Origin: CAVOKN01 sp963696505
Lineage (GTDB): Bacteria > Pseudomonadota > Gammaproteobacteria > Burkholderiales > Rhodocyclaceae
Assembly (NCBI GenBank): GCA_963696505.1
Contig: CAVOKN010000023.1
Span: 248,001-312,000 of the forward strand
DNA length: 64,000 nt
Reading direction: 5' to 3'
The notes under the pieces were generated by a model that saw nothing but the letters and a program-made list of their open reading frames with translations, was not told the origin of the DNA and searched no databases. Position numbers and translations under genes: made by a program. Shown one piece after another: positions 27,070-34,319 of the stretch. How positions within the stretch are numbered: the stretch's first letter is position 1; every line of letters starts with the position of its first letter.

Positions 27070-27837
27070 ATGAAATTGCTGCATTCGATTCTGCTGCTGG
27101 CCGTGTTCTCTTCTTCGGCATATGCCGAAAGTTCGCTCCAGACGGAGGAACAGAAGACCCTCTATGGCATCGGGCATACGGTGATGCGCTCGCTCGCCGT
27201 TTTCGACCTCACGCCCGCGGAGTTCGAGATCGTGAAACAGGGGCTGTCGGACGCCTACGCCGGAAAGAAGTCCGAGGTTAACCCGGCTGCCTACACGCAG
27301 AAGGTTCAGGAACTTGCGAAGGCCCGGCGCAAGGCGGCGGGCGAGAGGCTGGCGGCAGGCGGGAAGGAGTATCTGGAGAAGGCGGCCAAGGAACAGGGCG
27401 CGGTCAAGACCGAGTCGGGCATGGTTTATCTTTCCGTGGCGGACGGCAAGGGCGGCTCGCCCAAGGCCAGCGACATCGTCACGGTGAATTACCGCGGCAC
27501 CTCGATCGACGGCAAGGAGTTCGACAGTTCGTACAAGCGGGGCAAGCCGCTCGAGTTCAAGTTGGACAACGTCATCAAGTGCTGGACCGAAGGGGTGCAG
27601 AAGATGAAGCCCGGCGGCAAGGCGAAGCTGGTCTGTCCGCCGAACCTGGCCTATGGCGACACGGGTGCGGGTGACCAGATCCTTCCGGGCGCCACCCTTG
27701 CTTTCGAAGTCGAGCTGGTGGAACTTCAAGCCCGGCCCCGAGCCCAAGGCCGCCGTTCCTCCCCCGGCTCCGGCCAAACCGACAGCCACCGACACAGAAA
27801 TAGGCAAAGTCCTGACCGGCCCAGGGTAAACGCATGA
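27070..27837 (+). CDS. mofB: FKBP-type peptidyl-prolyl isomerase, MofB-like
   Basis: 255 residues in the uninterrupted frame. Signal peptide MKLLHSILLLAVFSSSAYA, an N-terminal helical dimerisation region (FKBP_N, residues ~25-110) and the FKBP catalytic domain (~115-220): VTVNYRGTSIDGKEFDSSYKRG, WTEGVQKMKPGGKAKLVCPPNLAYGDTG, ATLAFEVELVEL. It catalyses proline isomerisation of exported proteins. The last ~33 residues change to an Arg-rich frame; one base earlier or later gives KPGPEPKAAVPPPAPAKPT ending at a TAA at 27827, which looks more natural, so another one-base error near 27725 is likely. It corresponds in position and type to MofB of Leptothrix. GGAGG lies 8 bp before the ATG. Confidence 0.88.
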   Translation: MKLLHSILLLAVFSSSAYAESSLQTEEQKTLYGIGHTVMRSLAVFDLTPAEFEIVKQGLSDAYAGKKSEVNPAAYTQKVQELAKARRKAAGERLAAGGKEYLEKAAKEQGAVKTESGMVYLSVADGKGGSPKASDIVTVNYRGTSIDGKEFDSSYKRGKPLEFKLDNVIKCWTEGVQKMKPGGKAKLVCPPNLAYGDTGAGDQILPGATLAFEVELVELQARPRAQGRRSSPGSGQTDSHRHRNRQSPDRPRVNA

Positions 27838-27853
27838 AGGTCGCGCAACGATT

Positions 27854-27977
27854 CCCTCGCCCCGCTTGCGGGGAGAGGGGCAGGGTGAGGGGCGTCGGGG
27901 CGCTAGCGATAAGGCTGATCCGGGCAAGGCGAACAACCCCTCACCCCGGCCCTCTCCCCCGATGGCGGGGGAGAGGG
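27854..27977. repeat. REP-like inverted repeat pair after mofB
   Basis: GGGGAGAGGGGCAGGGTGAG (from 27870) and its near-complement CCCCTCACCCCGGCCCTCTC (from 27937) form a stem of about 23 bp with three mismatches. Each half is also locally palindromic (27854-27880 and 27950-27977). A related copy lies at 29965-30049. It is an intergenic palindromic repeat family, possibly stabilising the upstream mRNA. Confidence 0.7.
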
Positions 27978-28104
27978 AGCAGTTCATGCGATGCCCTGCT
28001 GACCGGCCGCCGGCAAGCGGCGGCCTGAGTCAGCGACCGGGAAAGTCGGATGGCATTGACGATGAAGCGGTGTCTCGTGGCCGCAAGCAGCGGCGTTTTC
28101 GGGA

Positions 28105-29799
28105 ATGGTGAAAGCGGCGGGCCTCTTGGTCTTCCTCGCCGCGACATCATCCATGGCGGCGCTGGAGCCTCCTGCCGACCTCACACCGGCCGAGATCATG
28201 AAGGCTGGGCGAGAGGATGTACCGTGAGGGGATACTGCCCTCGGGCGAAGTCATGGTCGGCTTCATCCGCGGCGACGTGAAAGTCGACAGCAGCGCCTTC
28301 TCCTGCTCCAACTGCCACTTGCGGGGCGGGCTGGGGTCTTACGAGGGGGGCATAGTCGCTATCGCCCGTGACGGGAAAGAAGCTGTACCGGCCGTACCGC
28401 CGGCCCCCTTCCCTCGAAAACTGCCGGACGGCGTGCCGGACGGAGCTTCTATGTGGAGACCGTCCAGCAGCGGCCGGCGTACACCCGCGAAAGCCTGGCG
28501 CGTTGCCATTCGATCCGGCATCGACCCTGCCGGGCAGGTATTGAACCAGGTCATGCCGCGCTATCCGCTCGCGGACCGCGACATGTCGATCCTGATCGGC
28601 TACCTCGAGATGCTTTCTTCGGAACCTTCGCCCGGGGCCAGCGCCGAGGAGTTCAGTTTTGCGACCATCGTTGCCGACGACGTCAGCCAGGAGGACCGGC
28701 AGGCGCTGCTCGCGCCGGTGCAGGCGTTCATCGCCCAGAAGAACCAGCAACTGGCAATGTACAAGGACTTCACCAACTTCGGATATGCGCCCACCATCGA
28801 CATGAAGTCATTCGTTTCGCAAGGCGTCGCTGGACGTCTGGGAACTGAAAGGGCCACCCGAAACCTGGCAGGGCCAGCTTGCCGCTCTACTATGCAAGGA
28901 AGCCGGTCTTCGCCGTGCTGGGGGGGATATCCAACAGCGACTGGCGTCCGGTTCACGATTTCTGCGAAGCCCAGCGCCTTCCCTGCCTCTTTCCGATCAC
29001 CGATTTTCCGGTGGTTTCCGAAACCGGCTGGTACACCTTCTACTTCAACAAGGGATACGCCCAGGAGGGAGAAGCGGTTTCCCGCTATCTCAGTCGGCTG
29101 GAGGATCTTCCGCCCGAAACAGCGATCCTCCAGATCGTTCAGGATTCTCCGACAGGCAGGGCGCTGGCGGCCGGATTTCCAGAGTACGGCTGGAAGGAAC
29201 TGGGTCGTCCGGCCGTGAAGAGCCTGACGCTCACGGCAGACAAGCTTCTGGATCGGGTTGCGCTGGGCAGGCTGGTTGCAAAGCACAAGCCCGGCGTGCT
29301 GCTGCTGTGGAGCGATGCGCAAATCCTGCCGAAACTGCCGCACCTGGTCGCTCAGCTTCGGTCGCCGGGAATGGTGTTCGTATCTTCCGGGTATCTGGGC
29401 AAGAAGACGGCAAGCCTTCCGGAATCGGTTCGCGACAAGGTTTACATCACCTTCCCCTACCGCCTGACACCCTATGTCGGTCCGAAGACCGGGGGTTACG
29501 ACGCCAGGGTTCCGATCCTCACCAGCGCGAAAGATTTTGGCGAGCGCAGGATCGCATCGCGGAGCAGGAACATGCTGCAGCAGGCGACCCTGCAAGGCTT
29601 GAATCTCATCTACGACAACCTCTACCGCGATCATCTGCTTGACGTCTTGAGCTTGCAGATGGACCTGATAGTGCAGGATTACGAGCGCTTCAGCTTCGGT
29701 CCCGGACAGCGCTACGTGTCCAAGGGCTGCTACATCATCCAGCTCGGCCCAGGTGCCGATCCCCCCCTGCTGCAACGAAGCGAATGGGTCATCCATTGA
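28105..29799 (+). pseudogene. mofC: Cytochrome c fused to a periplasmic-binding-protein fold, MofC-like, frameshifted
   Basis: About 560 residues across several frames. Signal peptide MVKAAGLLVFLAATSSMAA; a heme c motif CSNCH at nt 28304-28318 in a domain ending near GYLEMLSSE; then a type-1 periplasmic-binding (receptor family ligand-binding) fold from FATIVADDVSQEDRQALLAP to the end, including FAVLGGISNSDWRPV and VQDSPTGRALAAGF. Frame changes near 28205 (an extra G in GGG), ~28380-28500 and ~28810-28880 are all one-base type. Leptothrix mofC likewise encodes a heme-binding protein behind mofB. It may pass electrons from the oxidase or couple ligand sensing to redox; both are inference. The nearest gene downstream is the kinase, 750 bp away. 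Confidence 0.72.
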
Positions 29800-29964
29800 G
29801 CTTCCTGGCGGGCAATGGCCCTCAGCTTCAAGGTAGGAGTCGCGCCAGCGACACGCGAAGCTCTCCGTCCCGCCGGGACATGGGCTGAGGGTCAGGGAAA
29901 CGCTCATGGCGACGCAGTTCGTCATTCGTCATGGTGGCTTCCATGAGCTTTCGCCAGGAAGCCG

Positions 29965-30049
29965 CCCCTCACCCCAGCCCTCCCCGCGAGCGGGGCGAGG
30001 GAGCAAGACAGTTCCCTCTCCGCCGCAAACGCGGGATAGGGTGAGGGCT
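29965..30049. repeat. REP-like palindromic repeat, third copy
   Basis: Starts CCCCTCACCCCAGCCC, contains CCCCGC-GAG-CGGGGCG, and ends GGGTGAGGGCTG, the complement of its beginning. It belongs to the same family as the pair after mofB, so members flank the mofC-like gene on both sides. Confidence 0.65.
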
Positions 30050-30189
30050 GCGGTTCATTGCCAATCGGAGATCCGGTTGGGTTCTCGCCTGCCGGCCGCC
30101 TTTCCCTGAAGTGAGTATCCCCGGCCAGCCGGCGCGCCCTGGCGGGTAACGGCTGCCCGCATAGACCCGGCGCAATCCTCCCCGACCTG

Positions 30190-30243
30190 CCCATAATTGG
30201 GGACGAAATGCCCAGAAGTGGGTATAGATCCCCAAGAATGGGT
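30190..30243. promoter_or_regulatory. Array of three CCCA-N5-TGGG inverted repeats
   Basis: CCCATAATTGGGG (30190), CCCAGAAGTGGGT (30211) and CCCAAGAATGGGT (30231) are regularly spaced by 21 and 20 bp, that is two helical turns. Within it GGGTAT-N4-CCCCA (30220-30234) resembles GGGTAT-N2-CCCCA at 22153-22165 before the multicopper oxidase. Probable binding sites for a dimeric regulator, perhaps the NarL-type protein encoded at 33525. Confidence 0.55.
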
Positions 30244-30464
30244 GCTGCCGTCCTCCCGGCTTTCAATTGCGTAACAGTTCCTCGCAGCCTTGCGGGGTGG
30301 GCCAGACAATCGCGGCTCCATGCTTTGTCAGGGGAATGAGCGATGTCCGTGGCACTTGCCTTCCTTGAGGACGGTGATCGGAGATCCTGCGGCAAGTGCC
30401 TGTTCCGGGGCTTAGTGTGATTCTTGCTTCAAGTCTCAACAAAAGCCGGGATAACCGGCTGGCA

Positions 30465-30490
30465 AAGCGCTTCAAGAACTTGAAGCGCTT
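30465..30490. repeat. 26-bp near-perfect palindrome
   Basis: AAGCGCTTCAAG is repeated in inverse after a 2-bp AA spacer. It lies 55 bp upstream of the chosen kinase start and 65 bp after the end of another inverted repeat (30351-30400). It may be an operator or an RNA stem in the leader. Confidence 0.6.
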
Positions 30491-30545
30491 ACCTGTGCGA
30501 TCCGAGCCAATCGCCGTGCAGATCGATGACCATTGGGGGTCACAA

Positions 30546-31745
30546 GTGAAGTCTTTGGATTTTTCTTTGCCGGGCACTCCAGCCCCGGCGGCTTTGCCTT
30601 TTTCCGAGCGGACGGGCCTGGGACTGTGGCCGCTCGACGTGGGCAATCGCATCGAGCGGGCCAAGCAGGAGTGGGAGGTCACGGCCGACTCCCTTCCCCA
30701 ACTGATCTGCGTCATCGACGAGCGCGGGGGCATTCTGCGCGCCAATCGCACCGCCGAGCGCTGGCGTCTGGCTGCCGTGACCGAGGTCCGCGGCATGAGC
30801 CTCGACGAATTGCTGCACGGGCGCTGCGACGATCCCGCCTGTTATCTCAAGACATTCATGCGCGACGCCCTGTCCAGCCTGCCGCGCGGGCGCCGGGTCC
30901 GCTGCCAGGCCGAGGATCCGGTTCTGGACCGTCCCCTGGAACTGGTGGCGATGCCGACCCTGGTGTCGCGGGAGGAGGTCGAGGCGCGCTCGCTGGGCAG
31001 TTTCGCCGTGGTCGTGGTGGAGGACGTCACCGGCATCAAGCGCACCGAAGCGGCGCTGCGCCAGTCGGAGTCCGAATTGCGATTGCTCTCGGCGCAATTG
31101 CTCACCAGCCAGGAGATGGAGCGCAAGCGCATCGCCTCGGAACTGCACGACAGCGTCGGCGCGTCGCTGGCGGCGATCAAGCTCACTTTGGAGCAGGCGA
31201 TCCAGTCGCTGCCCTCTTCCGGTGCGGATGCCGGGCGCGGCGCGCTCGAGGCTCTGGTGCAACGCATGCGCGAGACGGTCGGAGAGGTGCGCCGCATCGC
31301 CATGGATCTGCGCCCGGCGACGCTGGACGACCTGGGCCTGGTGGCGACCCTGTCCTGGTTCTTACGCGACTTTGCTTCGATTCATCCCGGCATACGCCTG
31401 GACAAGGACATCGACATTGCGGAACGGGACATCCCGGCAGCGCTGAGGACGACCATCTTTCGCATCGTGCAGGAAGGGGTCAGCAACGTCGTCAAGCATG
31501 CGCGTACCGACGCGCTGGATTTCCGTTTCAAGCGCCTGCCCTGCGAGATCGAACTGGTGATCGAGGATCGCGGCTGCGGTTTCGACTTGGCGGAGGTGAC
31601 AAAGTCAGGCGACAGCGTGCGGGGCCTCGGCCTGGTCAGCATGCGCGACCGGGCCGAACTGTCCGGCGGCCTGTTCGAGATCCGTTCGATGCCGGGGCAG
31701 GGTACCCGGTTGCGAGCAGCCTGGCCGATTGCCCGAACGGCGTAA
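30546..31745 (+). CDS. NarX-type PAS sensor histidine kinase
   Basis: 399 residues from a GTG at 30546 with GGGGG 6 bp upstream. The same frame is open to a GTG at 30396, but that part spans the long palindrome and looks non-coding. A PAS-like domain (SLPQLICVIDERGGILRANRTAERW) is followed by a coiled-coil linker, HisKA_3 with the phosphoacceptor in IASELHDSVGASL, NLRPATLDDLGL-type helix (DLRPATLDDLGLVATL), N-box QEGVSNVVKHAR, DRGCGFDL and GLGLVSMRDRAEL, so it is a complete cytoplasmic kinase. There are no membrane segments, so the signal is intracellular. Its probable partner is the NarL-type regulator at 33525, with three pseudopilin-like genes in between. Confidence 0.9.
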   Translation: MKSLDFSLPGTPAPAALPFSERTGLGLWPLDVGNRIERAKQEWEVTADSLPQLICVIDERGGILRANRTAERWRLAAVTEVRGMSLDELLHGRCDDPACYLKTFMRDALSSLPRGRRVRCQAEDPVLDRPLELVAMPTLVSREEVEARSLGSFAVVVVEDVTGIKRTEAALRQSESELRLLSAQLLTSQEMERKRIASELHDSVGASLAAIKLTLEQAIQSLPSSGADAGRGALEALVQRMRETVGEVRRIAMDLRPATLDDLGLVATLSWFLRDFASIHPGIRLDKDIDIAERDIPAALRTTIFRIVQEGVSNVVKHARTDALDFRFKRLPCEIELVIEDRGCGFDLAEVTKSGDSVRGLGLVSMRDRAELSGGLFEIRSMPGQGTRLRAAWPIARTA

Positions 31746-31871
31746 GCAGACGCGCCGCGGCCGCGGCGCGTGTCACGGAATTCCCGGCAGGCTCTATACT
31801 TCGCGCTGCGCGGCGCGCGCCTGCGGGGCGCCGCCGCTGTCCCTCCGATTGCCGGTGCCGCGCCACTCAGC

Positions 31872-32414
31872 ATGAGCCCGATTCAGAAGCTGCCCCAGCC
31901 TTGCGCGCGAGACTGCGCCCGCAAGCCCTTGGCACCGGGGATCGAGTCGGGCTTCACCCTGATCGAATTGATCATCACCGTCATGGTGGTGTCGCTGATC
32001 GCGATGGTGGCCTTTCCGATGGCGGAGGTGGCCGTCAAGCGCACGAAGGAGCAGGATCTGCGGATCGCCCTGCGCGAAATCCGCACCGGCATCGATGCCT
32101 ACAAGCAGGCCGTAAACGACGGGCGCATCGTCGGGAAAGCCCAGGCCACCGGCTATCCGCCTAGCCTCAAGTTGCTGGTGGACGGCGTGCCGGATGCCCG
32201 CAGCCCCCCGGACAAGCAGGCCAAGATATATCTTATGCGGCGCCTGCCGCGGGATCCGCTGGCCACCGATCCCGCCCTGTCGGCGGAAGAAACCTGGGGC
32301 AAGCGTGCCTACGCCAGCCCCCCGGACGAACCCGCAGAGGGCGACGACGTCTATGACGTTTACAGCAAGTCGACGGGAACCGGAATCAACGGCGTCCCCT
32401 ACAAGCAGTGGTAG
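31872..32414 (+). CDS. Type II secretion/type IV pilin-like pseudopilin (GspG-like) 1
   Basis: 180 residues. A long class III leader ends at IESG|FTLIELIITVMVVSLIAMVAF, the prepilin peptidase site with Glu5 followed by a hydrophobic helix. The globular part has the GspG-type layout: a helix with QDLRIALREIRTGIDAYKQA, the YPPSLKLLVDGVPDA and RRLPRDPL segments, and an ending DVYDVYSKSTGTGINGVPYKQW similar to the major pseudopilin calcium-binding end. It probably assembles a short periplasmic pseudopilus. No secretion ATPase, outer-membrane secretin or prepilin peptidase is encoded nearby, so these must come from elsewhere. Begins 126 bp after the kinase gene; the stop overlaps the region of the next gene. 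Confidence 0.87.
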   Translation: MSPIQKLPQPCARDCARKPLAPGIESGFTLIELIITVMVVSLIAMVAFPMAEVAVKRTKEQDLRIALREIRTGIDAYKQAVNDGRIVGKAQATGYPPSLKLLVDGVPDARSPPDKQAKIYLMRRLPRDPLATDPALSAEETWGKRAYASPPDEPAEGDDVYDVYSKSTGTGINGVPYKQW

Positions 32415-32422
32415 CGCAGACG

Positions 32423-32821
32423 ATGCTCGAAACCTGGAACAAGCGGCTCGGCGGCGGGCGCGGATTCACGCTGATCGAACTGGTGATCGTGATGGCGATC
32501 GTCGCGCTGTTGCTGACGCTTGCGGCGCCGCGCTATTTCAGCAGCCTGGAACGCTCCAAGGAAACGGTGCTGCGCTCCAACCTGGCAGCGGTGCGCGATG
32601 CCCTGGACAAGTTCTATGGCGACACCGGGAAGTACCCCGAGCGGCTCGAAATCCTCGTCGAGAAGAAGTATCTGCGCAGCCTGCCGGTGGATCCGATCAC
32701 CGAGAATTCGACGTCCTGGGTCATCGTGCCGCCGGAAGACCCGGAGAAGGGCGGCGTGTTCGACATTCGCAGCGGCGCGGAGGGCAAGACCGCGGATGGC
32801 GTGGCCTACAAGGATCTCTAG
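32423..32821 (+). CDS. Pseudopilin (GspG-like) 2
   Basis: 132 residues from ATG 32423; a GTG at 32408 that overlaps the previous stop is an alternative. The leader ends GGGRG|FTLIELVIVMAIVALLLTLAAPRYF. The globular domain has ERSKETVLRSNLAAVRDALDKFYGDTGKYPERLEILV, LRSLPVDPITE and the ending GGVFDIRSGAEGKTADGVAYKDL. Same family as the previous gene but shorter. Tight spacing (8 bp) implies translation as one unit. The paired presence of two GspG-like proteins is unusual, as secretion systems normally have one major pseudopilin. Confidence 0.87.
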   Translation: MLETWNKRLGGGRGFTLIELVIVMAIVALLLTLAAPRYFSSLERSKETVLRSNLAAVRDALDKFYGDTGKYPERLEILVEKKYLRSLPVDPITENSTSWVIVPPEDPEKGGVFDIRSGAEGKTADGVAYKDL

Positions 32822-32822
32822 T

Positions 32823-33488
32823 TTGGGCGGCCCGGCGCCTGTGTGGCCGTGGCGGCGTGGGCTTCGCCCCGCCCGCCGGCTGGCGGGCTTCACCTACGTC
32901 GGCCTGCTGATCACGATTGCGCTGATGACCAGTTCCCTGGCCGTGGTGGCGCCGGTGTGGCAGGTCGCCAGCCAGCGCAACAAGGAGGCGGAACTGCTGT
33001 TCGTCGGCGGCGAGTTTCGCCGTGCGCTGATCGGCTACGCGAAGTTCGGCACCAGCGATGCGGATCGCTATCCGAAGACGCTGGAAGACCTGGTCAAGGA
33101 TCCGCGATTTGCGGGCAATCGGCGCCTGCTGCGCAGGGTCTATCGCGACCCCATCACCGACAGTACCGACTGGGGCCTGCTGCGCAATCCTCAGGGCGGG
33201 ATCACCGCGGTGTTCAGCAAGTCGGAAAAGGAGCCGCTCAAGCAGACGAACTTCAGCAAGTCGGACAAGGACTTCGACGGCAAGACCAAGTATTCGGAAT
33301 GGGTGTTCAGTGAAAGCGCGCTTGCCGTGGCTGCCAAGGCCGGCGAGGGTAAGGCGAAGGCGGGCGATCCGGCTGCCAAAGGGCAGACTCCGCTCGGCTC
33401 TGTCCAGTTCGGTAGCGACAAGCCGCCGGGTAATGTTCCCAATCCGGCCAATCCTTTGAAACCCGGTCCGACACCGTCCGGCCAATGA
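32823..33488 (+). CDS. Pseudopilin-like protein 3 with long disordered tail
   Basis: 221 residues from a TTG directly after the preceding stop (GTG at 32841 is an alternative). The leader ends RRLAG|FTYVGLLITIALMTSSLAVVAPVW: a prepilin-type helix in which the usual Glu5 is replaced by Gly or is shifted (FTYVG instead of FTLIE). The folded part (RNKEAELLFVGGEFRRALIGYAKF, YPKTLEDLVKDPRF, RRVYRDPITDSTDWGLLRN) resembles minor pseudopilins. A ~60-residue Lys/Gly/Pro-rich tail follows. Loss of Glu5 is typical of GspK-like tip components, so it may cap the pseudopilus (inference). The regulator gene begins 37 bp downstream. Confidence 0.8.
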   Translation: MGGPAPVWPWRRGLRPARRLAGFTYVGLLITIALMTSSLAVVAPVWQVASQRNKEAELLFVGGEFRRALIGYAKFGTSDADRYPKTLEDLVKDPRFAGNRRLLRRVYRDPITDSTDWGLLRNPQGGITAVFSKSEKEPLKQTNFSKSDKDFDGKTKYSEWVFSESALAVAAKAGEGKAKAGDPAAKGQTPLGSVQFGSDKPPGNVPNPANPLKPGPTPSGQ

Positions 33489-33524
33489 GCGACCACTGAC
33501 CGTCCCTACGCGGGGCATAGACGC

Positions 33525-34175
33525 ATGAAGAAGCGAGTACTGATAGCGGAAGATCACACGCTCCTCAGGGCGGGGCTGAAGATCATGCTGACCCAGGAGG
33601 AGGATCTGGAGGTGGTGGGCGAGGCGGAGAACGGCAAGGAGGCGATCCGCGCCGTCAGCCTGCTGGCCCCCGATCTGGTGTTGATGGATCTGACCATGCC
33701 GGGAACCAACGGCATGGAGGCCATGGTGGAGATCAAGAAGCGATTCCCGGAAACGCGCGTCCTCGTTCTGACGATCCACAGGACCGACGAGTACATTCAG
33801 GAAGCGCTTCGCGCCGGCGCCGACGGCTATGTCCTCAAGGACGCGAGCCAGGACGAACTGCGCGCGGCGGTGCGCAGCGTGCTCAGCGGCAAGAGCTATC
33901 TGAGCGCGGAAGTGTCGGAAAAGGTGATCGACGGCTACCTCTACGGTGGCAGGCAGACGCCGGCCCAGACCGGATGGGAGCGCCTGTCGGGCCGCGAGCG
34001 CGAGGTGCTCAAGCTGGTGGCGGAGGGGCACGGCAACAAGTACATCGCCACCTACCTCAGCCTGTCGATCAAGACGGTGGAGAAGCACCGCTCCAACCTG
34101 ATGCGCAAGCTGGATCTCCACAACGCTGCCAGCCTCACCGCCTACGCCATCGAGCGGGGACTGATTCAGACCTGA
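33525..34175 (+). CDS. NarL/FixJ-family response regulator
   Basis: 216 residues. Receiver domain with AEDHTLLRAGLK, phosphoacceptor Asp in LVLMDLTMPGTNGMEA, Thr in VLTIHRTDEY and Lys in GYVLKDASQDEL; a LuxR-type helix-turn-helix with LSGREREVLKLVAEGHGNKYIATYLSLSIKTVEKHRSNLMRKL. It is the last gene of the kinase-pseudopilin cassette and is probably the partner of the NarX-type kinase at 30546, and perhaps of the degenerate kinase at 18701. Candidate targets are the CCCA/TGGG repeats before the kinase and the GGGGTATTACCCC palindrome before the multicopper oxidase; this is inference. Confidence 0.93.
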   Translation: MKKRVLIAEDHTLLRAGLKIMLTQEEDLEVVGEAENGKEAIRAVSLLAPDLVLMDLTMPGTNGMEAMVEIKKRFPETRVLVLTIHRTDEYIQEALRAGADGYVLKDASQDELRAAVRSVLSGKSYLSAEVSEKVIDGYLYGGRQTPAQTGWERLSGREREVLKLVAEGHGNKYIATYLSLSIKTVEKHRSNLMRKLDLHNAASLTAYAIERGLIQT

Positions 34176-34319
34176 GAGCGCGTCACCCCGCAGTGGAATA
34201 CAACGGCCCGGTCGGCTGTTGTCGAGGGGATTGTCGGCCGTATCGCCCGCGCGTCCCCTCCCTCGCGTGTCCGATCTGCCGGCTTCCGTGTCTCCGGCGG
34301 GATGCGCGACCCCCGCAAG

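Larger units (their letters stand above)
29800..30545. promoter_or_regulatory. Long structured control region before the kinase-pseudopilin cassette
   Basis: No gene is seen in about 745 bp. It holds a REP-like block (29965-30049) and three CCCA-N5-TGGG-type inverted repeats at 30190, 30211 and 30231 (20-21 bp apart). A 10-bp inverted repeat GGCACTTGCC/GGCAAGTGCC spans 30351-30400 and a near-perfect 26-bp palindrome spans 30465-30490. The spacing of the triple repeat puts sites on one face of the helix. Confidence 0.6.

Noticed and set aside
30396..30545. Upstream extension of the NarX-type kinase to a GTG at 30396
   Set aside because: It would cross the 26-bp palindrome and encode a basic segment without similarity; the GTG at 30546 has a ribosome-binding site and fits the PAS start.
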